Position numbers and translations under genes: made by a program
Assembly (NCBI RefSeq): GCF_001375535.1
Contig: NZ_LN831197.1
Location: 3,204,780-3,268,779, forward strand
From: Bacillus niameyensis
GTDB taxonomy: Bacteria; Bacillota; Bacilli; Bacillales; Bacillaceae_C
Length of the DNA stretch: 64,000 nt
Direction: 5' to 3'
Notes under the pieces: model-generated
What the model was told of the DNA's origin: nothing
Databases searched by the model: none
The model's input: only the letters and a program-made list of their open reading frames with translations
Part shown: positions 33,505 through 42,435 of the stretch, piece by piece
How the letters are laid out: each line of letters opens with the position of its first letter
How positions within the stretch are numbered: the stretch's first letter is position 1

Positions 33505-34962
33505 ATGGTAAAATACACTGATCTTAATAAACAGTATATTGCAGGTGTTTGGCGAGATGGAACAGGGAAGACTGTTTATCAGGATAAAAATCCATATAAT
33601 CAGGAAGTTGTAACCGAGATTAAAATGGCAAGCCAAAAAGATATCGATGAAGCATATGAATCTGCAAAACGTGTGCAAAAGCAATGGGAAAAGGTTAGTG
33701 CGTTTGATAAATCTGAGGTTCTAACAAGAGCAGTCCAAATTATGAAAAATCGTCGGGAGGAGTTGGTTGAGCTTTTAATGATTGAATCTGGTTCCTCCAT
33801 ATTAAAGGCAAATGTAGAAATCGACTTCTGCATTTCTATTACCAATGAAGCGGCGAGTTATCCGATGAGAATGGGTGGAGAAATTGTCCCGTCTTTAGTA
33901 CCCGGGAAAGAAAATCGCTTGTTCCGTCGTCCATTAGGTGTTCTTGGTGTGATTAGCCCTTTTAATTTCCCAATGTATTTATCGATGCGCTCGGTTGCAA
34001 CAGCTTTAGGTGCTGGAAACGGTGTAGTATTAAAACCTGATGAACAGACCGCAATGTCAGGAGGAACCGTGTTAGGGAAAATCTTTGAGGAAGCAGGAAT
34101 ACCTGAAGGCCTCTTTAATGTCGTGATTCCTTCGATTGAAGAGGTAGGAGATGGATTTGTAGAACACCCGATTCCTAGAATGATTTCCTTTACAGGATCA
34201 ACAGAAGTCGGAAAACATATCGGTGAACTGTGTGGAAGGAATGTTAAAAAGGTAGCTCTTGAACTAGGCGGCAACAATGCCTTGATTATTCTTGAAGATG
34301 CTGACATAGATCGCGCTGTCAATTCGGCAATTTTTGGGAAGTTTATGCACAATGGGCAAATTTGTATGGCGATCAATCGTATTATCGTTCATAAAAACAT
34401 CCACGATCAATTTATAGAAAAGTTTATTGCAGCCGCCAAAAATATTAAGGTAGGTGACCCAAAAGATAAGGAAAACATGATTGGTCCCCTTATTAATCCA
34501 GGTGCGGTTGAGCGTATTTTAGGAGAAATAGAAAAGGCTAAATCTCAAGGTGCCAAAGTTGTTTTGGAGGGGAAAGTAGAAGGAAGTATTATTCATCCAA
34601 CTATTCTAACATCTAATACAAATGATGTTGCAACTGCCAAAAATGAAATGTTTGGACCTGTTGTAACAGTTATCCCTTTTTCAACAGAAGAAGAAGCAAT
34701 CAAAATTTGTAATGATACTCAATATGGTTTAAGTGGGGCAGTGCATGCGGGCTCAATTGAAAAGGGTGTAGAAATTGCCTTGCAATTAGAAACAGGGATG
34801 GTTCATATTAATGACCAAAGTGTAAATGATGAACCGTTGATTGCCTTTGGCGGCGAGAAACAATCAGGAATTGGCCGATTTGGAGGAAGATGGTCACTAG
34901 ATGAGTTCACGACCTTTCAATGGATATCTGCTCAAAATCGGCATCGAGAATATCCATTCTAA
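33505..34962 (+). CDS. NAD(P)-dependent aldehyde dehydrogenase, YfmT-like
   Basis: A 485-residue aldehyde dehydrogenase with the catalytic Glu in ALELGGNN and the nucleophilic Cys in NGQICMAINR. The cofactor segment FTGSTEVGKHIG and the C-terminal GGEKQSGIGRFGG are standard. Length and character match B. subtilis YfmT, assigned as a vanillin/benzaldehyde dehydrogenase. The substrate here is probably an aromatic or other hydrophobic aldehyde, but this cannot be told from sequence alone. It is a single gene with its own terminator. Confidence 0.88.
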   Translation: MVKYTDLNKQYIAGVWRDGTGKTVYQDKNPYNQEVVTEIKMASQKDIDEAYESAKRVQKQWEKVSAFDKSEVLTRAVQIMKNRREELVELLMIESGSSILKANVEIDFCISITNEAASYPMRMGGEIVPSLVPGKENRLFRRPLGVLGVISPFNFPMYLSMRSVATALGAGNGVVLKPDEQTAMSGGTVLGKIFEEAGIPEGLFNVVIPSIEEVGDGFVEHPIPRMISFTGSTEVGKHIGELCGRNVKKVALELGGNNALIILEDADIDRAVNSAIFGKFMHNGQICMAINRIIVHKNIHDQFIEKFIAAAKNIKVGDPKDKENMIGPLINPGAVERILGEIEKAKSQGAKVVLEGKVEGSIIHPTILTSNTNDVATAKNEMFGPVVTVIPFSTEEEAIKICNDTQYGLSGAVHAGSIEKGVEIALQLETGMVHINDQSVNDEPLIAFGGEKQSGIGRFGGRWSLDEFTTFQWISAQNRHREYPF

Positions 34963-34975
34963 TCTTTTAAAAAAA

Positions 34976-35020
34976 CAAAGGAACAAGGGATTCCACTTCG
35001 GAATTCTTTGTTCCTTTTTA
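34976..35020 (+). terminator. Terminator after the aldehyde dehydrogenase gene
   Basis: AAAGGAACAAGGGATTCC pairs with GGAATTCTTTGTTCCTTT across ACTTC, followed by TT. Confidence 0.9.
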
Positions 35021-35123
35021 GTGATACTTTTAATTCAGAAAGGGAGTCTGCTATGTTAAAATAAGGCAAGAGAGCGCATTCAAAATAAATAAAGGGTCTT
35101 CATCAAAAAGGGGAGGAAGTATA

Positions 35124-35789
35124 GTGCAGAGTCAACAACATTTTCAAAAGGAAATTACTGTTAAGAAAGAAGCTAATATGTCTTATTTATTATCACTTCC
35201 TGAAGATTATGAGAAAAACTCTGAAACAGAGTATCCACTCGTTCTTTTTTTACACGGAATGGGTGAAAGAGGAGATGACCTTGAACTTGTAAAAGTACAC
35301 GGTCCCGCTAAATTAGCTGAAGAAAAGAGTTTTCCCTTTATTTTAGTGTCTCCACAGTGCCCACTCGAAACGGGGCATTCAACATGGGAGACTTATTTAG
35401 ATGATCTTGTGGCTCTTGTTGATGATGTAGTTGAAAATTATAGAGCTGATAAAAAAAGAATTTATGTAACGGGCCTCAGCATGGGTGGATATGGAACATG
35501 GGAGTTAGCTAAGCGTTATTCTGATCGATTTGCCGCTGCTGCACCGATTTGTGGCGGGGGTTCGGTCAAGGGAATTGAGCGTTTAAAGGATGTAGCAGTT
35601 TGGGCGTTTCACGGTGCAAAGGATGATGTTGTTCCTTTAGAGGAAAGTGAAAAAATGGTAAACGCACTTCAGGAAGTTGGAGCTAATGTAAAGTTAACGG
35701 TTTACCCAGAAGCAAATCATGATTCTTGGACAGATACATATAATAATCCCGAATTTTACTCATGGCTTTTAAGTCATCGGAAACAATAG
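35124..35789 (+). CDS. Alpha/beta-hydrolase (carboxylesterase/prolyl-oligopeptidase type)
   Basis: A 221-residue cytoplasmic alpha/beta hydrolase. The oxyanion segment is LFLHGMGERGDD, the nucleophile elbow GLSMGGYGTWE, the acid in AFHGAKDDVVP and the His in EANHDSWTDTY. The family includes PHB-depolymerase-like and feruloyl/acetyl esterases of sugar-use clusters. The GTG start follows GGGGAGGAAG. It heads a three-gene operon with an oxidoreductase and an isomerase-fold enzyme, so an ester-bearing sugar or polyol substrate is likely. Confidence 0.86.
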   Translation: MQSQQHFQKEITVKKEANMSYLLSLPEDYEKNSETEYPLVLFLHGMGERGDDLELVKVHGPAKLAEEKSFPFILVSPQCPLETGHSTWETYLDDLVALVDDVVENYRADKKRIYVTGLSMGGYGTWELAKRYSDRFAAAAPICGGGSVKGIERLKDVAVWAFHGAKDDVVPLEESEKMVNALQEVGANVKLTVYPEANHDSWTDTYNNPEFYSWLLSHRKQ

Positions 35790-35816
35790 CATAGATATTT
35801 CTAAGGAGGTTCTTTA

Positions 35817-36845
35817 ATGACTAAGTTAAAAGTTGGTGTAGTTGGTTGTGGCAGTATTGCGAAGTTTCGCCATCTTCCAGAATACGCTATGAATAAGGAA
35901 GTAGAAATTGCGGCCGTTTGCGATATTGTCGAAGAGAGAGCAAATGAAATGGCGGATAAATACGGCGGGAAGGCTTATGCAGATTACAAATTGATGTTAG
36001 CCGAAGCAGATCTTGATCTAGTCTCTGTATGTACGCCAAACTATCTTCATGCACCAATATCCATTGATGCTTTAAAAGCTGGTAAACATGTATTATGTGA
36101 AAAGCCGATGGCGACGAAGGAAGAGGAAGCTCAGAACATGATTCAAGCCGCAAAAGAAAGCGGAAAGAAGCTCATGATCGCTCATAATCAGCGTTTTGTT
36201 CCTTCTCATAAAAAGGCGAAAGAAATGATTGAAAGTGGTCAAGTTGGCAAAATCTTTAGCTTTAGGACGGCTTTTGGGCATGGAGGTCCAGAAGGATGGA
36301 GTGTCGACGGGAAAGATAGTTGGTTTTTCGAAAAGGAAAAAGCATTTATTGGTGCAATGGGTGATCTTGGTGTTCATAAAACGGATTTAATGCGCTATAT
36401 ACTTGGTGAAGAGTTTGTAGAAGTTGGTTCCTTCGTGGAATCAGGGGCAAAAGAAGACAGTACTGTAGATGATCAAGCTGTCTGTATTTTAAAAACAGAA
36501 AGCGGCATTATTGGGACACTTGCGGCAAGTTGGGCATATGGAAAAGAAGATAATTCCACTGTTATCTACGGAGAAAAGGCAGTATTACGTCTTGAAGATG
36601 ATCCGGAGTATTCGTTAATTGTCCACCACCGTAATGGCGAAACAGAAACATTCGACCTTGGGAAAATTCAATCAAATGACGAAGGTGGGCAAACGAGCAC
36701 ACATGTCATTGACACTTTTGTCGATTGCGTAGTTAATAATAGCGAACCACCAATTAATGGCGAAGAAGGTAGAAAATCGTTAAAAGTCGTATTGGCTGCA
36801 TTAGAGTCTAGTGAGACCAAGAAAATTGTTCAAGTAACAAAGTAA
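35817..36845 (+). CDS. Gfo/Idh/MocA family oxidoreductase
   Basis: The 342-residue protein has an N-terminal Rossmann fold (VGVVGCGSIAKFRHLPEY) and the dinucleotide/substrate motif CEKPMATKEEEA with the conserved Lys, then the C-terminal alpha/beta domain with GDLGVHKTDLMRY, where the His is the likely proton donor. Such enzymes oxidise or reduce sugars and inositols with NAD(P). AAGGAGGTTC is a strong ribosome site. It lies 27 bases after the esterase gene and 48 before the isomerase gene. Confidence 0.9.
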   Translation: MTKLKVGVVGCGSIAKFRHLPEYAMNKEVEIAAVCDIVEERANEMADKYGGKAYADYKLMLAEADLDLVSVCTPNYLHAPISIDALKAGKHVLCEKPMATKEEEAQNMIQAAKESGKKLMIAHNQRFVPSHKKAKEMIESGQVGKIFSFRTAFGHGGPEGWSVDGKDSWFFEKEKAFIGAMGDLGVHKTDLMRYILGEEFVEVGSFVESGAKEDSTVDDQAVCILKTESGIIGTLAASWAYGKEDNSTVIYGEKAVLRLEDDPEYSLIVHHRNGETETFDLGKIQSNDEGGQTSTHVIDTFVDCVVNNSEPPINGEEGRKSLKVVLAALESSETKKIVQVTK

Positions 36846-36893
36846 AGATATAATAGATAATAGAATTCAAATGGAAAGGATTGTGGTTGCAGT

Positions 36894-37862
36894 ATGAAAC
36901 TTGGCGTATTTACTGTACTATTTTCGCAGAAATCTTTTGAAGAAATGCTTGACCATGTAAAAGATTCAGGACTTCAAGCTGTTGAGATTGGAACTGGCGG
37001 TTATCCAGGTAATGCACATTGTGATATGGATGCTTTGCTTGAAAGTGAAGAGAAACGGAAAGATTATTTGCATCAAGTAGAATCACGCGGCTTAACGATC
37101 AGTGCATTCAGCTGCCATAATAACCCGATTCATCCTGATAAAGAGATCGCCCAAAAGGCGGACGAAACTTTAAGAAAAACGATTAAATTGGCATCCCTTA
37201 TGAATGTTCCTGTTGTTAATACATTTTCTGGAACAGCAGGTGACCACGAAGATGCGAAACAACCTAACTGGCCAACAGTTGCATGGCCACCGGAATATTT
37301 AGATGTTTATAACTGGCAATGGGAACAAAAGCTAATTCCATATTGGAAGGAAATTGGGAAGTATGCGGAAGAACATAATGTGAAGATCGGTATCGAGCTT
37401 CATGGTGGATTCCTAGTCCACTCTCCTTATACGATGTTGAAGCTCAGAGAAGCTACTTCTGATGCTATTGGTGCAAACCTAGACCCAAGCCATATGTGGT
37501 GGCAAGGTATTGATCCTGTAGCTGCTATTAAAATTCTTGCAGAAAAAAATGCGATCCATCATTTCCATGCGAAGGATACATACATTGATCAAGATAATTT
37601 GAATATGCATGGTTATTTAGATATGCAAAACTATGACCAGCTGAAAACTAGAGCATGGACATTCCGCTCTGTTGGCTGTGCCCACGATGTAAAAGTTTGG
37701 TCTGATATGATGAGTGCTCTTCGTTTGTATGGATATGACTATGTTGTGTCAATTGAGCATGAAGATCCACTCATGTCGATTGAAGAAGGTTTCCAAACGG
37801 CAGTAAGAAATTTAAAATCGGTATTGATTAAAGAAAAACCTGCTGATATGTGGTGGGCGTAA
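36894..37862 (+). CDS. Sugar phosphate isomerase/epimerase (AP endonuclease 2 fold)
   Basis: A 322-residue TIM barrel of PF01261. Metal-ligand segments include EIGTGGYPGNAHCD, IGIELHGGFLVHSP, NLDPSHMWWQGIDP, HFHAKDTYID and VSIEHEDPLMSIEEG. This pairing with a Gfo/Idh/MocA oxidoreductase is typical of inositol-like or keto-sugar pathways, where one enzyme oxidises and the other isomerises or dehydrates. The precise reaction is unknown. A good terminator ends the operon. Confidence 0.9.
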   Translation: MKLGVFTVLFSQKSFEEMLDHVKDSGLQAVEIGTGGYPGNAHCDMDALLESEEKRKDYLHQVESRGLTISAFSCHNNPIHPDKEIAQKADETLRKTIKLASLMNVPVVNTFSGTAGDHEDAKQPNWPTVAWPPEYLDVYNWQWEQKLIPYWKEIGKYAEEHNVKIGIELHGGFLVHSPYTMLKLREATSDAIGANLDPSHMWWQGIDPVAAIKILAEKNAIHHFHAKDTYIDQDNLNMHGYLDMQNYDQLKTRAWTFRSVGCAHDVKVWSDMMSALRLYGYDYVVSIEHEDPLMSIEEGFQTAVRNLKSVLIKEKPADMWWA

Positions 37863-37874
37863 TTGATAAGAACC

Positions 37875-37917
37875 TGTAGAAGGGATGTTGTCGGCAATAT
37901 CCCTTCTACATTTTTTG
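37875..37917 (+). terminator. Terminator of the oxidoreductase operon
   Basis: TGTAGAAGGGAT pairs with ATCCCTTCTACA, followed by TTTTTT. Confidence 0.9.
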
Positions 37918-38065
37918 GAATCGAACTTACATTTTGTAAGCTTATTACGAAAAACAATTAAATATCTTGAATATAGTTATAAAAGATGATATTATTTGTG
38001 TTGAATTCAAATATCGCGAATTAGAGGTATGTGAATAGTAAACAAACATTTTAGGGAGGCTTATC

Positions 38066-38623
38066 ATGTTAAAAATAGGGATTATCATAGGAAGTACACG
38101 CCAAGGTCGTAATGGGGAGGCTGTTGCCCAATGGATTAACGACTTCGCGAAAAATCGCAACGATGAAGCTGAGTATGAGTTAGTGGATCTAGCTGAATAT
38201 AATCTTCCATTATTAGGTGCAGCTCTACCTGAAGCAGCACAACAAGACGCTGGAACAGCGATCAAGGCTTGGTCAGAAAAAATGGCTTCTTTCGACGGTT
38301 ATATTTTCGTGCCAGCTGAATATAATCACGCGGTCAATGGAGCGCTCAAAAATGCTATAGATTATTTGAACCCAGAATTGAATAATAAAGCAGCTGGTTT
38401 CGTTGCTTACGGCAGCCTAGGTGGTTCCCGTGCTATTGAAAACCTACGTCTTATTTTAGGTGAGTTACAAGTAGCTGATGTTAGAACAGCTGTGACATTC
38501 TCGCTAATGACAGACTTTGAAAATATGAGTGTCTTTAAGCCTGCTGACTATCATGCAGATAATGCTAACCAAATGCTTGATCAACTGCTTTCTTGGAGTA
38601 AGGCTTTGAAAACAATTCGATAA
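38066..38623 (+). CDS. NAD(P)H-dependent FMN reductase
   Basis: A 185-residue flavodoxin-like protein of the FMN_red family. The phosphate-binding loop is IIGSTRQGRNGEAVA, the central loop is VPAEYNHAVNGALKNAIDYL, and YGSLGGSRAIENLR follows. Relatives are azo- and quinone reductases such as YieF/ChrR. The ATG follows TAGGGAGG. It is a single gene with a terminator, unrelated in function to its neighbours as far as can be seen. Confidence 0.92.
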   Translation: MLKIGIIIGSTRQGRNGEAVAQWINDFAKNRNDEAEYELVDLAEYNLPLLGAALPEAAQQDAGTAIKAWSEKMASFDGYIFVPAEYNHAVNGALKNAIDYLNPELNNKAAGFVAYGSLGGSRAIENLRLILGELQVADVRTAVTFSLMTDFENMSVFKPADYHADNANQMLDQLLSWSKALKTIR

Positions 38624-38636
38624 TATAACTTTTGAT

Positions 38637-38672
38637 GAGGCTTCCGTCTTTTGATGGAGGCTTTTTTTGGTG
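38637..38672 (+). terminator. Terminator after the FMN reductase gene
   Basis: GCTTCCGTC pairs with GATGGAGGC, using two wobble pairs, across TTTT; a run of seven T follows. Confidence 0.8.
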
Positions 38673-39044
38673 TGGCAGGCATGGGCTATAACTTGGTGGT
38701 GAAAATCCACTACATGCTTGGCAGTAGAAAACTTGTTCATCGTGATATGGAATCTTAATAACGGAACATTCTGCATTAAACGGGATCATAATCTAATAAT
38801 AATTGTTTTTTTCAGTCGCATATATTGTAACCATGACGGAATATAAAGGCTAATACTTTACAGGCTCGATTAATGTCAAAGCGGAAATTTTTCCTAAAAA
38901 AAAACACATTTTTCAAAAAAACGGAAACTATTTCTTTCATCATCACGTCTTATAAACAGACAAGCTTGTTATGGGTAACTTTATATTAACCATTCAACTG
39001 TCAAAAGCCGGTGTATAAAGGGGGAGTTAACACAAAGTTAATGA
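38673..39044. other. AT-rich gap with no gene seen
   Basis: Nothing convincing lies here. A minus-strand ORF (MIPFNAECSVIKIPYHDEQV and on, from 38789) has no ribosome site and runs through the FMN reductase terminator, so I leave it out. Confidence 0.4.
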
Positions 39045-39164
39045 GATAAGAAAATTATAAATGATAGCGATATACGTTTTGTAACTTCTTATTTTGATGA
39101 CCCCAAAGATACTGCAGCTATTAATGATGGGATTAAAGACTATGCAAATGGAATTGTCTTTTGA
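39045..39164 (+). pseudogene. Possible 3' fragment of a small gene
   Basis: An open stretch of 39 codons without an ATG or GTG start reads DKKIINDSDIRFVTSYFDDP, then KDTAAINDGIKDYANGIVF, then stop. The composition looks coding and it ends 23 bases before the membrane-protein gene at 39188. I do not recognise the family; it may be chance. Confidence 0.3.
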
Positions 39165-39535
39165 TGTCAAACGTAAGGTATTAAAATATGACTTTACTAA
39201 GAAAAAAAATTATATGGTTTATTTCTAGTATTATTATTTTGATTGGGTTGTTAGCTCTCTTGCTTTTCTCCCTATTACATACAAGTCTTGATGAGCTTAA
39301 TGGAGAAGGATACATTGAAGATATTTATGTTTCTACAAATAATAAGTATCAAGCGGTCACATATGTATGGAGTGAAGGCGGAGCGACAGTAGGTTTCTCC
39401 CAAAGGGTAGGAATCAATTCTGTGCACGACTATGGAGTGGAATTCAGTGATCAAACAATCTACTGGCAATATCCTGCAGGAGATCCACTTGCTGTTAAAT
39501 GGAAAGATGACAATACAATTATTATCAATAATATA

Positions 39536-41064
39536 CTCAACTTTCGCAGAGTGAAATTGGCAAATAAGCCTTGATATAGCTTGGAAGGCCAGAGACCCAC
39601 TGCTCAAGTTGACTTTGTATTAACTTTTTGATTTTCTTATTCGTTTGTTTTAGTGCATCCTGAAGAAGCTCGATCAACTGCTGTAGTGCGACAGCCCAAT
39701 CAAGTTCATTTATTTCATCGCATAATTCGTAAAATAGCCCACCTATTGTGCGTTGATCGGTGTTACAACGATTCTGCCATGAGAGTACGATATAACGGGT
39801 AAACACAATAGTTGTATGGCAAATAAGCGCATCATAAGACCGGCTTTGGAACTCTTTTTCAAGTTTCAAAAAAGATTTGGCCGTCTTAAAAAAAACCTCG
39901 ATATCCCAGCGCATTCCATAGATTCGGACGATTTCCTGTTCTGAAAGAGTGCAATCGGTACTGAGGATGGCAAGCCAGTCACTTTTCTTGTTTCTGTTTT
40001 GAATAAAAACAACTTTTATTGGTGTTCCATTGGCCATTGTCGTATGGATGGAACGAAGAATCCCTTTCTTTGATTGGACCGGTCCCGCCAAGCGGTATAG
40101 TTGCTTTAAAGATACCAATGTCCCGTTTACGTTATAGCGCTGTTTTGTTTCTTTGACCATTCCAATAACATCCAAACCTTGTTCAACTATAGCTTTTATA
40201 AGTGGTGGCAATGTAAACCAAGAATCCATAAGAACATAACTCGCATCAATTCCATTAGCTAGCGCACGTTTGATCATGTCAGGAATTTGTTCAGGCACTG
40301 TTTGTAATGCATTTTCTCGACGCTTATAGCCACTGGTACGTTTATCAATAGTTTCAGAAATACCATTGATTTGAGACTTTTTTGAACTGACTAAAGAAAA
40401 GTCAATTGGCATAAATGTATAGCCATCTGACCAGCCCAAAGTGAGCATACGAAAGCCTTTATAGAAACGCATTTTAAGAGAAGCGTGATCAAAACAACGA
40501 GCGAGAAGTTCCACCTTTTTACTACGATTTCGGTCATACGCAGAATCATCGAGAATCAGTACTTTTGGACGCTCTTTATTCGTAAGATGAGAAACCTTTT
40601 GAATGGTAAAAGTGCTCAACAGTAATAAAAAACGGCGCCAATTAAAAGTTGATTGGTTTAAAAAGCGATAGACCGCGTCTTTGGCTGGAAACTGATCAGC
40701 CTTCTTTGAATCAAGAAGAGAAAACCAATTTTTATGTTGGAAAATCAAACAGAAAACGAGCTGAAATAAGTAAGAACAGCTAAAACCAAAGGATTTTTTT
40801 ATTCCTGCTTGGCGTAGATGTTTATGCATTTCAAGCTCAGAAAAAACAGAATCAAGTTCTTTTGGTAGTTGATTGTATTGCTTATTTTGGTCTATCATAT
40901 AGGGAGCACCTCTTCTGTATGGTAGTGTTCTCTTGACAATTACACTATACCAAAGAATGAGGTGTTTTTTCATTTTAATAAACACTGTCAAGCAACATAT
41001 TTAATTGACCTTAAACATAATACAGCCAATGATTAGCACTTATTTTTCTGGTGCGAAAGTTGAG
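39536..41064 (-). mobile_element. Complete IS4-family insertion sequence, 1529 bp
   Basis: The element is bounded by inverted repeats CTCAACTTTCGCA (39536-39548) and TGCGAAAGTTGAG (41052-41064). It carries one transposase gene on the minus strand and is flanked by a 7-bp duplication, so it is an intact and probably recent insertion. The short duplication fits the ISPepr1-like part of the IS4 family better than IS231 or IS10, as far as I recall. Confidence 0.93.
39537..40898 (-). CDS. IS4-family DDE transposase
   Basis: Taking ATG 40898 (MIDQNKQYNQLPKELDSVFS) gives 453 residues; the frame is open 31 codons further but those lack a ribosome site. The DDE residues lie in LILDDSAYDRNRSKK, YVLMDSWFTLPP and YGMRWDIEVFFKTAKSFLKL, the last being the Y-(2)-R-(3)-E-(6)-K signature of IS4. 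The stop codon TGA falls inside the terminal inverted repeat. The gene appears intact. Confidence 0.93.
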   Translation of the reverse strand: MIDQNKQYNQLPKELDSVFSELEMHKHLRQAGIKKSFGFSCSYLFQLVFCLIFQHKNWFSLLDSKKADQFPAKDAVYRFLNQSTFNWRRFLLLLSTFTIQKVSHLTNKERPKVLILDDSAYDRNRSKKVELLARCFDHASLKMRFYKGFRMLTLGWSDGYTFMPIDFSLVSSKKSQINGISETIDKRTSGYKRRENALQTVPEQIPDMIKRALANGIDASYVLMDSWFTLPPLIKAIVEQGLDVIGMVKETKQRYNVNGTLVSLKQLYRLAGPVQSKKGILRSIHTTMANGTPIKVVFIQNRNKKSDWLAILSTDCTLSEQEIVRIYGMRWDIEVFFKTAKSFLKLEKEFQSRSYDALICHTTIVFTRYIVLSWQNRCNTDQRTIGGLFYELCDEINELDWAVALQQLIELLQDALKQTNKKIKKLIQSQLEQWVSGLPSYIKAYLPISLCES

Positions 41065-41200
41065 TAATATAGAAATCGATATTCATAATCCGAAAACTTA
41101 TTATAATTGGAAGGATCATATTAAGTAAGAATAAGAAATGGTGCATCCAAAAAGCTATAGTAGCAGGTAACTTATCAACTACTCCAAAAAGTATGGGCTA

Positions 41201-41232
41201 AAAAAACCGGGCAAACGCTCGGTTTTTTTAGC
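41201..41232 (+). terminator. Terminator of the split membrane-protein gene
   Basis: AAAAAACCGGGC pairs with GCTCGGTTTTTT across AAAC. It lies 72 bases after the restored stop codon. Confidence 0.8.
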
Positions 41233-41424
41233 GAATATCCGATATCTTATATTATTTTCGTTAATATTACTATCCCGTTCTTGTTTTGATAGGTAAATAT
41301 AGTCAGAACTTGTTGGGCGCGCCTTTCACCCCTCAGCCGTTAATAGGGTTATTAAAAAAGGATATTCTAAGAGTTGAGGGTAGTAACCTTCCTGCTAACG
41401 GGTATAATTACATATTTAATTATA

Positions 41425-41466
41425 TTGTGATATTAATCACAACAGATCGTATTTTTTTATGATACT
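41425..41466 (+). promoter_or_regulatory. Fnr box and -10 region upstream of the U32 gene pair
   Basis: TTGTGATATTAATCACAA (41425-41442) is a perfect 18-bp palindrome matching the Fnr/Crp consensus TGTGA-N6-TCACA. A -10 candidate GATACT lies at 41461-41466, placing the box centre near -41 of the expected start, the position of an activator. Apart from this and the terminator at 41201, I see nothing in the 41129-41507 gap. Confidence 0.75.
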
Positions 41467-41507
41467 CTTTTCGCTTAGTGGATTAGTTTTTGAAAAGGGG
41501 AATCGAA

Positions 41508-42422
41508 ATGATTGAATTAATCGCTACAGCAGAATCGGTTGAACAAGCTCAAGAGTTGATTGCTGTTGGAGTTGATACTATATATATCGGTGAAGATCAG
41601 TTTGGCCTGCGCTTACCATCATCGTTTTCCTGCGAAGAGATTAAGAGCATTACAGAATATGCTCATAAGCAAAAAAGACAGGTTTGTATAGCGGTAAATG
41701 CATTATTCCATAATGATCGAATAGAAAAGGTTGTCCCATATTTAGAACTTTTACAAGATGTCGGTGTGGATTCGATCACGGTTGGTGACCCAGGGGTTAT
41801 TGGTTTAATTCAAAAATATAAAATAAAAATTCCATACATTTATGATGCCCATACATTGGTGACGAGTTCAAGGCAAATCAACTTTTGGGCGAAGCGGGGG
41901 GCTACTAGTTCTGTCCTGGCGAGAGAAATAACCTTTGAAGAGTTAAAGGCAATTGGATCAGAGGTTTCCATTCCAGTCGAACTTTTAGTTTATGGAGCAA
42001 CGTGTATCCATCATTCGAAGCGCCCGCTAGTAGCGAATTATTTTCAATTTACGGGCGAAGTAGAGTCAAGTATGGAAGGACTATTTATATCGGAACCGAA
42101 AAAGCCGGATACACACTATTCGATTTACGAAGATGTAAATGGAACCCATGTATTTGCTACAAATGATATCAATTTACTACCTTATCTCAAGGATTTAATG
42201 GAAGTCAGTGTAAAACGGTGGAAGTTAGACGGAATCTTCACACGCGGTGAACAATTTGTGGAAATTGCCAGTCTGTTTGTTCAAGCAAAGCATGCCATTG
42301 TAGAAGGTAGATGGACAGAAAGCTTCATGTACGAATTAAATGAACGGTTAGCAGCTCTTCATCCAAAAGAAAGATCTTTGGATCCTGGCTTTTTTATAAA
42401 AGATCCGAATGATGTGAAATAG
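41508..42422 (+). CDS. U32 family protein, TrhP1/YrrN-like
   Basis: A 304-residue U32 (collagenase-like) protein, close in length to B. subtilis YrrN (TrhP1), half of a pair needed for 5-hydroxyuridine in tRNA. Visible blocks are VDTIYIGEDQFGLRLPSSFS, GVDSITVGDPGVIGLIQKY and VLAREITFEELKAIG. It has the single YGATCIHHSKRP segment where the partner has a four-Cys cluster. ATG 41508 follows AAAAGGGG; TTG 41490 lies before that site. In B. subtilis the genes sit by udk and greA, so this copy may be a paralogue under oxygen control. Confidence 0.75.
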   Translation: MIELIATAESVEQAQELIAVGVDTIYIGEDQFGLRLPSSFSCEEIKSITEYAHKQKRQVCIAVNALFHNDRIEKVVPYLELLQDVGVDSITVGDPGVIGLIQKYKIKIPYIYDAHTLVTSSRQINFWAKRGATSSVLAREITFEELKAIGSEVSIPVELLVYGATCIHHSKRPLVANYFQFTGEVESSMEGLFISEPKKPDTHYSIYEDVNGTHVFATNDINLLPYLKDLMEVSVKRWKLDGIFTRGEQFVEIASLFVQAKHAIVEGRWTESFMYELNERLAALHPKERSLDPGFFIKDPNDVK

Positions 42423-42435
42423 TGAGGGATTATAA

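Larger units (their letters stand above)
39529..41071. repeat. 7-bp target site duplication around the IS4-type element
   Basis: TAATATA occurs at 39529-39535 and again at 41065-41071, directly outside the terminal inverted repeats. Confidence 0.92.
39188..41128 (+). pseudogene. DUF5412-like membrane protein gene split by an IS4-type element
   Basis: The coding sequence runs from ATG 39188 to codon ATA at 39533-39535 and resumes at 41072 (GAAATCGATATTCATAATCC) to a TAA at 41128. Joining the parts after removing the insertion and one 7-bp duplication gives a 134-residue protein whose last 18 residues are EIDIHNPKTYYNWKDHIK. The N-terminus has one membrane helix (IIWFISSIIILIGLLALLLF). YQAVTYVWSEGGATVGFSQR resembles the DUF5412 family as I remember it. 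With the insertion, translation ends in the element after 12 foreign residues, so a nearly full-length product may still be made. Confidence 0.85.

Noticed and set aside
38565-38789. Minus-strand small Cys-containing ORF (MIPFNAECSVIKIPYHDEQV...)
   Set aside because: No ribosome site, it runs through the FMN reductase terminator and into that gene; coding look is probably chance.
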